From Sporosarcina sp. E16_8 (GTDB lineage: Bacteria; Bacillota; Bacilli; Bacillales_A; Planococcaceae): a stretch of DNA of 64,000 bases. This document shows positions 46,048 to 56,522 of the stretch, piece after piece (position 1 is the stretch's first letter; each line of letters starts with the position of its first letter). The notes under the pieces were generated by a model. The model was given only the letters and a program-made list of their open reading frames with translations, did no database searches and was not told the DNA's origin. The stretch covers positions 124,001-188,000 of the forward strand of contig NZ_JADPRZ010000002.1 of assembly GCF_017347095.1 (NCBI RefSeq). The letters run 5' to 3'. The translations under genes and the position numbers were made by a program.

Positions 46048-47916
46048 TTAGGAAAAGATACAACTGGTTTTTTCATGGATTACCACTTGGTTTTTACCGT
46101 TATTTTTCGCCATATACAGTGCTTTGTCAGTAAGCTGAAACAACTCTTTATAAGTTGACTGCCTTTTCGAAGTCCAGTTATGCATCCCTATCGACACTGT
46201 TATCGAGGGTTCAGTGGTAGCAGGGATAAGTTCGACCAGTCTTTCCGCAAATAATGCTCCCTCTTGAAATCCTGTCAGCGGCAAAAAGATAGCGATTTCC
46301 TCTCCGCCCCATCTACCGGCAACCCCCCTACCAGATACTTCTGAAAGTATTGTGGAAGCAATCTGCTTCAGCACATCATCACCAGTAACATGTCCATATG
46401 TGTCGTTTATCTTCTTGAAGTCATCGACATCTACGAGAACAAACACACCCATTTCATCATCAACAATCGACTTTTCAATAATCTTATCTACGTAACTTCT
46501 TGTATAGAGCTTGGTTAAGTGATCTTTATCAACAAGTTCCTGTAACTGGTCGCGTAATACCGAGTTCGCAAGTGCAAGCGAAGAATGTCCTATAAGAGAT
46601 TGCATCAGTTTAAAACTGTCAAATGAAAAAAAGTACTGATCCATATGCAGTAATACGACGAAACCCGTAAGTACCTCTTGATTCATAATTGGAATCGCAA
46701 TAATTGACTCGTAACCAATAGGTTCATTCATTGTGGTGCTGAAATTCGCATCAAATAATGATTCTTTACCACTATTTAAGTGATTCGATGCGTATTCAAT
46801 ATAATTCTTGCCGGATTCTGTCCGAAAAAAATCCGTACTTAATTGAGCGATGTCATAACCATCTTGTTCATTGTTAAAAACGAATGCAATTTCTGTTGGT
46901 CTAAACGCTCTCAGCAATTGCTGTTTCAAAAATGCTGTCATTTCTCCAAAATGCATATTGCTATTCAATTTTTTCGACGTTTCATTGACAAGTTGTAAAT
47001 CTTCGATAACACGGTGAGATTGATCATATAGAATCGCTTTTTCCAGCGCACTTCCTGCAGTGTTTACTACCATACTGACAAATTTTTTCTGTGTAGATGA
47101 AAAAACGAGGTCAACTGGTGCTTTAATTTGCAACACACCATAGATACCTTGTCTTCCTCTGATTGGTGCGTTGATCAGCGTGCAGGACAGTTCAGGCATT
47201 ACTTCCTTTGTCAATTCACCAGATACGAACGCATTCATTGCAGACGGTCTTTCGTTCATGTAATCAATTAACTTATAGTTATGCGTCATCCCTTTTTGAT
47301 CATGAGATAATAGAAGCCCCACTTCAGATGTTGGGAAATTTTTAGATATCGCAGAGACTACGCCATCTAAAATCACATTACTTTGCATCGTTGAATTGAA
47401 TAATTCGGTGACTCCAAACAAACGCCGAGAGCTTTTTTTCTCTTTTACAAGAAACACCATTTCCCTTACTATCTCAATGATGTCGCTCACTACCTTTTCG
47501 AGTTCATGTAGAAATGGCGATGCAGCAAAGTCGCTCCATTCATCTGTAGATTTAAGAATCAGCAATCCGAGTGGTTCAGATTTCAAGTTTCGGAATAGAA
47601 GAAAATCATCGGCATAGTTAAAACCGGTCTCTCTAACTTGTGTTATTAAAGAATCATAGTTAAACACATTTCCAGTTTTCGATGCATCAAATACCAAGGC
47701 TTCTTTCCTCTTAGAAACAGATTTATGTCCTTTAAGAGGCATGAAACTATTATTGGCATATACGAAAAAGTCCGCTTCCACAATACGAAAATGGTGATTT
47801 AGTTTTGATTTTAACGCCTTAAACCAGTGTTCATACGATTGCAAAGCAGTATCTTTGGTCCATAAATCCATCAAATCGCTTTTAATTTTAAGCATCGTCA
47901 ATTGATGATCCGTCAC
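46048..47916 (-). CDS. ytrP: GAF-GGDEF diguanylate cyclase-like protein (YtrP-like)
   Basis: 622 aa, no clear membrane span. Two or three GAF-like domains (about 140-290 and 320-450) and a C-terminal GGDEF domain (about 465-615) with LVDVDDFKKINDTYGH and the signature GRWGGEEIAIFLPL. The signature GGEEI keeps the residues thought necessary for c-di-GMP synthesis. The product-inhibition site (RxxD five residues upstream) is missing (SGRG). In B. subtilis the homologue next to rpsD is a GAF-GGDEF protein often described as degenerate. The signal sensed is unknown. Confidence 0.85.
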   Translation of the reverse strand: MTDHQLTMLKIKSDLMDLWTKDTALQSYEHWFKALKSKLNHHFRIVEADFFVYANNSFMPLKGHKSVSKRKEALVFDASKTGNVFNYDSLITQVRETGFNYADDFLLFRNLKSEPLGLLILKSTDEWSDFAASPFLHELEKVVSDIIEIVREMVFLVKEKKSSRRLFGVTELFNSTMQSNVILDGVVSAISKNFPTSEVGLLLSHDQKGMTHNYKLIDYMNERPSAMNAFVSGELTKEVMPELSCTLINAPIRGRQGIYGVLQIKAPVDLVFSSTQKKFVSMVVNTAGSALEKAILYDQSHRVIEDLQLVNETSKKLNSNMHFGEMTAFLKQQLLRAFRPTEIAFVFNNEQDGYDIAQLSTDFFRTESGKNYIEYASNHLNSGKESLFDANFSTTMNEPIGYESIIAIPIMNQEVLTGFVVLLHMDQYFFSFDSFKLMQSLIGHSSLALANSVLRDQLQELVDKDHLTKLYTRSYVDKIIEKSIVDDEMGVFVLVDVDDFKKINDTYGHVTGDDVLKQIASTILSEVSGRGVAGRWGGEEIAIFLPLTGFQEGALFAERLVELIPATTEPSITVSIGMHNWTSKRQSTYKELFQLTDKALYMAKNNGKNQVVIHEKTSCIFS

Positions 47917-48045
47917 ACAATCACCCCAATCCTAATCTGTATATAGAATTCAAATAAGTCTTACTACCATTATAATACAATGGTACTATAGATACCATCA
48001 CTTTATATAGACCATTTGGCTTATTTTAGTATTCAGGTATGAAGC

Positions 48046-48074
48046 TTGACTCTTACTTCTATAGTTGTTATGAT
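48046..48074 (+). promoter_or_regulatory. Promoter of rpsD
   Basis: -35 TTGACT (48046-48051), 17-bp spacer, -10 TATGAT (48069-48074), about 190 bp upstream of the rpsD ATG. Confidence 0.85.
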
Positions 48075-48081
48075 GAAACTT

Positions 48082-48264
48082 GTGTAAAATAGTTGCAGCA
48101 GTTGTGTGTTTCAGATTGTCCAGTCTATTCCTTTCACAAGGTGCATCGAGTAACTTTCTGGCTGCGGAGGCGAGGATGCAAGATGATAGAATGGCATTTG
48201 GATTGAACACATCTGGTTCTTATTTTACAACAAAATAAAACCAACAATAGAGGAGGAGTCTTTC
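48082..48264 (+). ncRNA. rpsD leader, probable S4 autoregulatory RNA
   Basis: About 180 nt of untranslated leader between a good promoter and rpsD. In B. subtilis the rpsD leader folds into a pseudoknot that S4 binds to repress its own translation. Here paired parts such as GGTGCATCGAG with CGAGGATGC and the GAGGAGG site near the end fit that arrangement. The exact fold was not computed. Confidence 0.6.
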
Positions 48265-48867
48265 ATGGCTCGTTATACAGGTCCATCTTGGAAACTTTCC
48301 CGTCGTCTTGGGATTTCACTTACAGGCACAGGAAAAGAAATTGAAAAACGCCCTTACGGCCCGGGACAACACGGTCCTAACCAACGCATAAAACTTTCTG
48401 AATACGGAAAGCAGTTACAAGAAAAACAAAAACTTCGTTTTATGTTTGGCGTAAACGAACGTCAATTCAAAACGATATTCATCAAAGCAGGTAAAATGCC
48501 TGGTAAACACGGTGTTAACTTCATGATTCTTCTTGAGACTCGTCTGGATAACATTGTATACCGCATGGGTCTTGCACGCACACGTCGTGCATCACGCCAA
48601 CTTGTAAACCACGGCCATATCATGGTTGATGGTAAACGCGTTGACATTCCTTCTTTCAGCGTTAAACCTGGTCAAGAAATTTCTTTCCGTGAGAAGTCTC
48701 AAAACCTTGACGCTGTAAATGAAGCGCTTGAAGTGAGCAGCTATGTACCTGAATATGTTACATTCAACAAAGATACTAAAGTCGGTCAATTCGTCCGCAT
48801 GCCTGAGCGCAGCGAACTTGCAGCAGAAATTAACGAATCACTTATCGTTGAATTCTACTCTCGTTAA
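48265..48867 (+). CDS. rpsD: 30S ribosomal protein S4
   Basis: Primary 16S rRNA-binding protein, 200 aa. Start [19 protein letters not shown], an S4 RNA-binding domain (about 90-155; [37 protein letters not shown]) and the C-terminal end SLIVEFYSR. It lacks the zinc-type Cys set seen in some paralogues. Strong GAGGAGG site. Confidence 0.98.
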   Translation: MARYTGPSWKLSRRLGISLTGTGKEIEKRPYGPGQHGPNQRIKLSEYGKQLQEKQKLRFMFGVNERQFKTIFIKAGKMPGKHGVNFMILLETRLDNIVYRMGLARTRRASRQLVNHGHIMVDGKRVDIPSFSVKPGQEISFREKSQNLDAVNEALEVSSYVPEYVTFNKDTKVGQFVRMPERSELAAEINESLIVEFYSR

Positions 48868-48880
48868 TAGCATTTTTGGA

Positions 48881-48909
48881 AAAGAGTCCTTCACAGGGCT
48901 CTTTTTTTT
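48881..48909 (+). terminator. Terminator of rpsD
   Basis: AGAGTCC/GGGCTCT hairpin followed by TTTTTTTT. Confidence 0.85.
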
Positions 48910-48949
48910 CGTGATATACTGTACATACTACGACTTATGAGGTGATTAT

Positions 48950-49762
48950 ATGAAACTTGTATCGATTTGCCCGAGTAATACGGAACTGCTTGCCTATCTA
49001 GGACTGATTGATCAACTCGTTGCAGTTGATGATTTCTCTGATTGGCCTAGCGCAATCAATACTTTACCGAAACTCGGACCTGACTTATCGATTGATATGG
49101 ATAAATTGGAATCTTTTGCACCAGACTTAGTGCTTGCATCGCTCAGTGTTCCCGGAATGGAAAAAAATGTTGCAGAGCTCGAGAAGCGAATGATTCCACA
49201 CTTAGTGTTAAATCCGCAAAGCTTGGATGATATCGCAGAAGATTTGTTAGCTGTTGGAAAAGCATGCGGAATTGAAGAACACGCTCTTCAAATTAAAGCG
49301 GAATATCTATTATTTATTAAAGACATGAAAAAACGTGCTGAAACTGTCGAATTTACCCCTTCTTTATACTGGGAGTGGTGGCCAAAACCTGTATTTACAC
49401 CCGGAAAGATTAATTGGCTGACCGAAATAAGCACGATTGCCGGCGGTTTGAATGAATTCCGCGACGTTGAACTTGCCAGTGTCCAAACTGACTGGGAGGA
49501 TGTACTAAATAGAGAACCTGATTATATCCTACTAGCGTGGGTCGGTGTTCGAATCAATAAAGTGAAAAAAGAAGTCGTTCTGAAACGGCCCGGTTGGAAT
49601 CAGCTGGACGCCGTGAAAAGTGGCCGCTTTTCAGTAATGGAAGAAGAATTGTATTGCCGGCCTTCCCCACGGCTCCTTGAAGGCGCTTTAAAATTAGCCA
49701 AAATGATTCACCCGGAAGTATATGCAGACTTGCATCTACCTGAGTGGGTTAGAAATGCGTAA
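48950..49762 (+). CDS. BtuF-like cobalamin/siderophore-binding-fold protein without signal peptide
   Basis: 270 aa of the type III periplasmic-binding-protein fold. Features include MKLVSICPSNTELLAYLGL at the very start (the usual RIVSLxPSxTE of BtuF), DDFSDWP, PKLGPDLSID, FAPDLVLAS and WEDVLNREPDYILLAWVG, plus RPGWNQLDAVKSGRF. The fold begins at residue 1, so there is no signal peptide or lipobox and the protein is predicted cytosolic. No ABC permease or ATPase is adjacent. The ligand and role are unknown. Confidence 0.82.
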   Translation: MKLVSICPSNTELLAYLGLIDQLVAVDDFSDWPSAINTLPKLGPDLSIDMDKLESFAPDLVLASLSVPGMEKNVAELEKRMIPHLVLNPQSLDDIAEDLLAVGKACGIEEHALQIKAEYLLFIKDMKKRAETVEFTPSLYWEWWPKPVFTPGKINWLTEISTIAGGLNEFRDVELASVQTDWEDVLNREPDYILLAWVGVRINKVKKEVVLKRPGWNQLDAVKSGRFSVMEEELYCRPSPRLLEGALKLAKMIHPEVYADLHLPEWVRNA

Positions 49763-49765
49763 AAC

Positions 49766-49808
49766 AAAAGGCTGTTTTCCCCTTTTTGATTGGGATAACA
49801 GCCTTTTG
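49766..49808. terminator. Bidirectional terminator between the BtuF-like gene and tyrS
   Basis: AAAAGGCTGTT and AACAGCCTTTT arms with TCCC..GGGA inside. Confidence 0.85.
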
Positions 49809-49823
49809 CATTATGAAATATAG

Positions 49824-51107
<1,284 letters not shown>

Positions 51108-51165
51108 TTAAGTAATAACGCACCGCGTCGAGTGAGTCTCGGAGCGCATAGAACCTTTAACTAGA

Positions 51166-51400
51166 CACAAAAAAGCCCTTACACGATTAATAAAATCATG
51201 CAAGGACGCTAATTATCGTATTAACGCGGTACCACCCGGCTTGAGAAAAAATTCTCCACTCAAAACGCAATAACACTGCGCACGCGTCACACTCCAGGGC
51301 TGTAATTCATGATTGGATTACCGGACAGCTTTCACCAGCCGCTGTCTCTCTAAACGGTTCCACAACCACTACTTCGACCCATTCAACATGTGAAAGTATA
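51166..51400 (-). ncRNA. T-box riboswitch (tyrosine) upstream of tyrS
   Basis: Minus-strand leader with the T-box sequence GGGTGGTACCGCG at 51225-51237, stem I beginning AGTAGTGGTTGTGGAACC, a likely specifier codon UAC (Tyr) at 51304-51302 in the GAATTACAGCCC bulge, and a terminator with a 14-bp stem GTCCTTGCATGATT/AATCGTGTAAGGGC followed by TTTTTT. Uncharged tRNA-Tyr would favour the antiterminator and tyrS expression. Confidence 0.95.
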
Positions 51401-51410
51401 TGTATCAATA

Positions 51411-51438
51411 ATTCTAACCTATATTCAAAAGTTGTCAA
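51411..51438 (-). promoter_or_regulatory. Promoter of the tyrS leader
   Basis: Minus-strand -35 TTGACA (51433-51438), 16-bp spacer, -10 TAGAAT (51411-51416). Confidence 0.7.
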
Positions 51439-51448
51439 ACATTATCGA

Positions 51449-51475
51449 TTGGCATTTATGGAAATGTGCTATAAT
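51449..51475 (+). promoter_or_regulatory. Promoter of the class A PBP gene
   Basis: Extended -10 TGCTATAAT (TATAAT at 51470-51475) with TTGGCA 15 bp upstream, 28 bp before the GTG start at 51503. Confidence 0.6.
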
Positions 51476-51502
51476 AGGTAAGATTTCAGGAGGTTGATTT
51501 AA

Positions 51503-54400
51503 GTGAGTAAACATCAAAAGAATCGTATTGATCTAATAGAAGAGAAACTTGAAACGATGACTAAAACGAAATGGGCTAAAGGGATGCGTATCACATCAGG
51601 CGTCACCTGGAACCTGTTTCTCCTATTCCTCGTAGTAGGTTTGACACTTGTAGTGTTTGCCGGTTCAGTCGGAGCAGGCTATTTCGCTTCATTGGTAGCC
51701 AAAGAACCACTCCGGTCCAAGCAAGAAATGCGGGACGCAATTTTCACCTACGAAGAAACGTCCGAACTTTATCTCGCTGGCAATGTCTATATCGGTAAAG
51801 TTAACTCTGATATAGAACGTAGAGAGACAAAATTGGAAAGTGTATCCCCATTCGTTATAGATGCGGTATTCGCCACAGAGGATGAGTATTTCGAACAGCA
51901 TGAGGGCATTGTTCCTAAAGCGATTTTCCGCGGACTATTGCAAGATGTAACGAACTCTGATAGCCAAACTGGCGGTTCGACTCTGACACAACAGCTGATT
52001 AAAAACCAAATTTTAACCAATGAAGTGTCATATGAACGAAAAGCGAAAGAAATGCTACTGGCTATGAGGATAGAGCATTTCATGACAAAAGATGAAATCC
52101 TTGAAGCCTACTTGAACATTATCCCTTACGGCCGTAATTCAAATGGGCAAAATATTGCTGGTATTGAAACTGCAGCTGGCGGTATTTTCGCTTTAAAAGC
52201 CGCGAAATTGAATTTACCGCAGTCCGCCTTCATCGCAGGACTTCCTCAGGCCCCTTTCGCGTATACCCCTTTTAAAAGCGGTGGCGGAATAAAAGAAAAA
52301 GAGTTCTTACTACCAGGAATCAATCGTATGAAAACAGTTCTTTTTAGAATGAAAGAAACTGGTTATATTACCGAACAGCAATACAACGAAGCTATCGTCT
52401 ATGATATTACAAAAGATTTCCGTGATCCCGTCATGCGCGCGAATGAAAGATATCCTTATTTGACGCAAGAAATTCAGAATCGTACTGTCGATATACTGGC
52501 GGAAATTATCGCTGAAAAAGATGGAGTCGATGCTGAACGTCTTAAGCAAGAAGAGAAATTAAGAGAAAAGTATTCGATACTTGCTACGCGCTCAATGAAA
52601 AATGATGGCTACAGAATTTACTCTACTGTTAATAAAAATCTATATGACAAGATGAATGAAGTTGGTAATGATTTCGAAAGTTACGGGTTCACTTATACGC
52701 GTGAAATAAAGGATTCCCATTCTGGCGAAGTCGAATTGGCTGAGGATCCGGTCCAGGTCGGTGCGATTATGATCGAAAATAGCACCGGTAAAATCTTATC
52801 TTTCATCGGCGGTCGTGGACACGAACACGAAGCGCTTAACCATGCTACACAAGCATATAGACAGAACGGATCTGCTATGAAACCGCTCCTTGTTTATGCA
52901 CCAGCCATTGAGTACGGTATCATCGGGGCTGGTAGTCCCGTCGTCGATGTTAAATTCAGTGTCACACAACCGAATGGCTCTATGTGGTCACCGAGCAACT
53001 ATACTAAATCGATGGAGTATGGAATCATTCCTGCAAGGGAAGCACTCTCCAAGTCATTGAACTTGGCAACGGCAAGATTATATCGCGACATCCTTGATCG
53101 ACGCCCTGCCGAATTCCTCGATAAGATGGGCATATCGAAACTACTTCCTGGGGACTATGTCAATCCCTCTACTTCCTACGGAGGCATGACGGTCGGGATG
53201 AGTGTCGAGGAAAACACGAATGCATTTGCAACATTTGCAAATGGTGGGCAATTCATTGATGCATACATCGTCGAAAAAATTGAAGATATGGATGGTAATG
53301 TCGTCTATCAGCATGAAATTGAACCTGTTGATGTCTTCAGCCCCGAAACAAGTTATATCGTTACCGATATGTTACGTGATGTATTGAAACCTGGTGGCAC
53401 TGGCTCACAAGTAACACAAAACATGAAATTTTCTACAGATCTTGCTGCAAAAACGGGAACAACACAAGGTTACGGTGACGCTTGGCTTGTTGGATACAAC
53501 CCAAATGTTTCTCTTGGAGTTTGGCTCGGATACAAAGACCGAACAAGAAGTCTCTATTACGGATTGGAAAAGCAAACATTGCATCCTACCACAAGGACAA
53601 GTATGCTTTTCGCCCGTATCATGAATGCTGCGAACGAAGTAACACCAGAAATAGTCGGAGCTTCTGCAAAATTCAGTCGTCCTGACGGTGTCGTTGAAAA
53701 ATCATTCTGCGGTATTTCTGGGCTTGCTCCCTCTGCTGCATGTTCATCTGCAGGGCTCGTTAAAACAGATTTATTCAACGCAAAAGTGATGTTACCTACA
53801 CAACCGGATGATAGCATTACCTCTTCTTCTTATGTGTCTGTTAAAGGGTCGAGGTACCTTGCACTTCCATCTACACCTAGCGAATTCGTGTCATCAGGTG
53901 GCACAGGCGTTAACCAAGTATTCATTGACCGAATGCTAGGACCTTGGAGAGGCGATGCCTCAAAACTGTTCCCAGCGAACTCGGCTTTCGCATCTCACGT
54001 CGTGTCCGGGGCTATATTTAATGCTGATGATGTCGCTCCTGCACCAGTAAATATTAATTTGAATGGAACGACAATAACCTGGGGCAATTCACCTTCAAAT
54101 GATGTTATTGGTTACTATGTCTATGCAAATAATGTTAAAATCGGAACAATTAGAGACGGTTCTTCGAATTCCTTTACAGTCGGTACTGGCTCATACTCAG
54201 TCAAGGCTGTCGATATTACCGGAAGACTTTCAAATGGCTCCAATGCAGTCACCGTTGCGGCGTCTGAACCAGAAGAGGAAGTTATTGAAACGCCTCCTAC
54301 TGAAAACGTACCGCCTGTTACTCCACCTCCCGGAAGCGAGGACGGAAATAATAGTGGTACCATTCCTCCCGCAAGTGGAGATGATGAAACTGGGGAATGA
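51503..54400 (+). CDS. Class A penicillin-binding protein (PBP1A family) with fibronectin-like tail
   Basis: Bifunctional peptidoglycan polymerase, 965 aa. Cytosolic N-terminus and TM at about 35-62. Glycosyltransferase GT51 motifs: ATEDEYFEQHEG, GGSTLTQQLIKN, RKAKEMLLAMRIE and EILEAYLNIIPYGRN. Transpeptidase motifs: SAMK (nucleophile Ser), SLN and KTGTTQGYGDAW. After the transpeptidase come a FnIII-like domain (about 850-920; SPSNDVIGYYVYANNVKIG) and a Pro/Glu-rich end. The start is GTG behind CAGGAGG. It diverges from tyrS. Confidence 0.95.
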   Translation: MSKHQKNRIDLIEEKLETMTKTKWAKGMRITSGVTWNLFLLFLVVGLTLVVFAGSVGAGYFASLVAKEPLRSKQEMRDAIFTYEETSELYLAGNVYIGKVNSDIERRETKLESVSPFVIDAVFATEDEYFEQHEGIVPKAIFRGLLQDVTNSDSQTGGSTLTQQLIKNQILTNEVSYERKAKEMLLAMRIEHFMTKDEILEAYLNIIPYGRNSNGQNIAGIETAAGGIFALKAAKLNLPQSAFIAGLPQAPFAYTPFKSGGGIKEKEFLLPGINRMKTVLFRMKETGYITEQQYNEAIVYDITKDFRDPVMRANERYPYLTQEIQNRTVDILAEIIAEKDGVDAERLKQEEKLREKYSILATRSMKNDGYRIYSTVNKNLYDKMNEVGNDFESYGFTYTREIKDSHSGEVELAEDPVQVGAIMIENSTGKILSFIGGRGHEHEALNHATQAYRQNGSAMKPLLVYAPAIEYGIIGAGSPVVDVKFSVTQPNGSMWSPSNYTKSMEYGIIPAREALSKSLNLATARLYRDILDRRPAEFLDKMGISKLLPGDYVNPSTSYGGMTVGMSVEENTNAFATFANGGQFIDAYIVEKIEDMDGNVVYQHEIEPVDVFSPETSYIVTDMLRDVLKPGGTGSQVTQNMKFSTDLAAKTGTTQGYGDAWLVGYNPNVSLGVWLGYKDRTRSLYYGLEKQTLHPTTRTSMLFARIMNAANEVTPEIVGASAKFSRPDGVVEKSFCGISGLAPSAACSSAGLVKTDLFNAKVMLPTQPDDSITSSSYVSVKGSRYLALPSTPSEFVSSGGTGVNQVFIDRMLGPWRGDASKLFPANSAFASHVVSGAIFNADDVAPAPVNINLNGTTITWGNSPSNDVIGYYVYANNVKIGTIRDGSSNSFTVGTGSYSVKAVDITGRLSNGSNAVTVAASEPEEEVIETPPTENVPPVTPPPGSEDGNNSGTIPPASGDDETGE

Positions 54401-54404
54401 ATAG

Positions 54405-54448
54405 GAAAAAGAGCCTGTCCGCTATCTATAGCGAACAGGCTCTTTTTT
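54405..54448 (+). terminator. Terminator of the PBP gene
   Basis: AAAAAGAGCCTGT and ACAGGCTCTTTTTT arms with an inner CGC..GCG pair. Confidence 0.9.
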
Positions 54449-54474
54449 GAAAGATGAGAAAGGTTAATCTTTTT

Positions 54475-54632
54475 GACTTAGAATAGTGTCTAGCTCCAGG
54501 CGCCAGCCGCTCGGGTCATAAGCAATCCAGCTAGGAAGGATTGAACTGCATCCTTCCCGGGCAAAGTACGCCACGTCGCTGGATCGACTTATGCCTGTCG
54601 CGTCTAGAAGGCGCCTTCCGCTTTTCTTAGTC
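54475..54632 (+). repeat. Mosaic repeat family A, compact copy
   Basis: TTAGAATAGTGTCTAGCTCC, GGCGCCAGCCGCTCGGGTCA, AGCAATCCAGC with later GCTGGATCG (a stem), hairpin GGAAGGAT/ATCCTTCC with loop TGAACTGC (54534-54557), TTATGCCTGTCGCG and AAGGCGCCTTCCGCTTTTCT. Outer ends GGCGCC pair, giving a cloverleaf-like fold. It overlaps the last codons of acsA. Confidence 0.8.
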
Positions 54633-56345
54633 TTCCATTGTCGACAGATCACCTGTCGGCAAATTCAGTTCCCAAGCTTTTAACACGCGACGCATAATTT
54701 TCCCGCTTCGTGTTTTCGGTAATTTATCTTTGAATTCAATTTCACGCGGAGCAGCATGTGCCGCTAGCCCTTTTTTAACAAATTGTCGAATATCTTCTTT
54801 TAATTCATCAGTCGGCTCTATTCCCTCATGAAGTGCCACAAATGCTTTAATTATTTCGCCGCGAACCGGATCGGGTTTACCAATAACACCAGCTTCAACA
54901 ACTGCGGGATGTTCAAGAAGTTTACTTTCCACTTCGAATGGTCCTACCCGTTCTCCACTCGTCATAATCACGTCATCCACACGGCCTTGGAAAAAGAAAT
55001 ATCCGTCCTCGTCGATGTATGCTGAGTCACCTGAAACATACCACTCATCATTAATAAAGGTAGATGCATATTTTTCTGGATTATTCCAAATTTGACGCAT
55101 CATTGCAGGCCACCCTTTTTTAATAGCCAAGTTACCCATATGATTTGGAGGCAATACATTTCCTTGATCATCAATGATGGCTGCTTCAATACCAGGAACC
55201 GGTTTGCCCATTGATCCAGGTTTAATTGGCAAACATCCGAAATTGCAGATTGTTTGTGCACCTGTTTCTGTCATCCACCATGTATCATGAATTCGCAATT
55301 TAAACGCTTCAGATCCCCAACGGATTACTTCTGGATTAAGCGGTTCACCTACAGAAAGAATATGGCGCAGTGAAGAAAGATCAAAATTGCTTAGTGGCCC
55401 TTCCCCAACTCCCATAAGCATTCGGAATGCCGTTGGCGCACTATACCAAACCGTGACACCATATTCCTCAATCGCCCCATACCAGGCATCTGCCGAAAAT
55501 CTGCCGCCAAGAATCAGGCTAGTCCCCCCTGCAAGCATCGGTCCGAAAATACCATAAGCCGTACCTGTCACCCAACCTGGATCCGCTGTACACCAGAAGA
55601 TGTCCTCGTCTTTTAGATCCAGTACCCACCGCGTTGTCTGCAGCTGCTGTACCATCGCTTCCTGTACATGTACAACGCCTTTAGGTTTTCCAGTTGAACC
55701 TGAAGTGTAATGCAGAAGAGTTGGGTCCTCTCTGTCCATCCATTCAACTTGGAAGTACTGAGATGCATCTTTCATATGCTTGTTAAAGTCTACGACAAGA
55801 CCTTCTTCTACCACATTTTCTCCTACAATAAAGATTGTCTTCAGGTGTGGTAATTTATCGACAGGTACGCGTTCAAGAAGTTCAGGTGTTGTGATGATTG
55901 AAGTCGCTTCACTATCAGACAGTCTGTCATAGACAGCACCTTCCATGAATGCTTCGAACAGCGGTCCGACGATAGCACCCAGCTTCAATGCGCCAAGGAG
56001 TGCAAAATACAATTCCGGTGAGCGCGGCATAAAGATGAAAATCCGGTCCCCTTTTTCAAGCGGAGACTGATTGCGTAATACGTTCGCAGCTTTATTAGAC
56101 ATCTTTTTCATTTCGTTATACGTATAGGTTTCTTTGCGATTCGCATCTTTATAATAAAGTGCAACCTTGTTTTTTCGATAGGAATCCGCATGGCGGTCTA
56201 CAGCTTCGTGGGCAATGTTAATGAGTCCACTTTCAAACCAGCTGAATTCTTTTTCTGCATCCGCCCATTTGAATTCTGCGGCCATACGATCATAATCTAC
56301 TAACTGATAATCCCCCTTAACTGCGGGCAATGTTTTCATTACCAT
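54627..56345 (-). CDS. acsA: Acetyl-CoA synthetase AcsA
   Basis: Acetate + CoA + ATP to acetyl-CoA, 572 aa, the same length as B. subtilis AcsA. ANL motifs: LHYTSGSTGKPKGVVH, IHDTWWMTETGAQT (typical of acetyl-CoA synthetases), VSGDSAYIDEDGYFFFQGR and the catalytic Lys in PKTRSGKIMRR, the target of AcuA acetylation. Divergent from acuABC, which encodes that control. Confidence 0.96.
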   Translation of the reverse strand: MVMKTLPAVKGDYQLVDYDRMAAEFKWADAEKEFSWFESGLINIAHEAVDRHADSYRKNKVALYYKDANRKETYTYNEMKKMSNKAANVLRNQSPLEKGDRIFIFMPRSPELYFALLGALKLGAIVGPLFEAFMEGAVYDRLSDSEATSIITTPELLERVPVDKLPHLKTIFIVGENVVEEGLVVDFNKHMKDASQYFQVEWMDREDPTLLHYTSGSTGKPKGVVHVQEAMVQQLQTTRWVLDLKDEDIFWCTADPGWVTGTAYGIFGPMLAGGTSLILGGRFSADAWYGAIEEYGVTVWYSAPTAFRMLMGVGEGPLSNFDLSSLRHILSVGEPLNPEVIRWGSEAFKLRIHDTWWMTETGAQTICNFGCLPIKPGSMGKPVPGIEAAIIDDQGNVLPPNHMGNLAIKKGWPAMMRQIWNNPEKYASTFINDEWYVSGDSAYIDEDGYFFFQGRVDDVIMTSGERVGPFEVESKLLEHPAVVEAGVIGKPDPVRGEIIKAFVALHEGIEPTDELKEDIRQFVKKGLAAHAAPREIEFKDKLPKTRSGKIMRRVLKAWELNLPTGDLSTMED

Positions 56346-56522
56346 TCATCTCACCCTTTCAAGAATAGAATATAACTATCATTCTACCCCAATCCAAACC
56401 TAGTTGTCTAATTAATTTTATTTTTCTAACAGTTTTAAATTTGTAGAAATCAACTAGCTTTAATTTATCTATATTGTTGTATACTAGGTAGTAGGTTTAT
56501 ATCAAACACGGAGGTGATCATA

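Noticed and set aside
47998..48210. 70-codon minus-strand frame opposite the rpsD leader
   Set aside because: Covers the rpsD promoter and leader RNA; no RBS or similarity.
56346..56522. cre box in the divergent acsA-acuA region
   Set aside because: Known for B. subtilis acsA, but no stretch here matches the cre consensus well enough.
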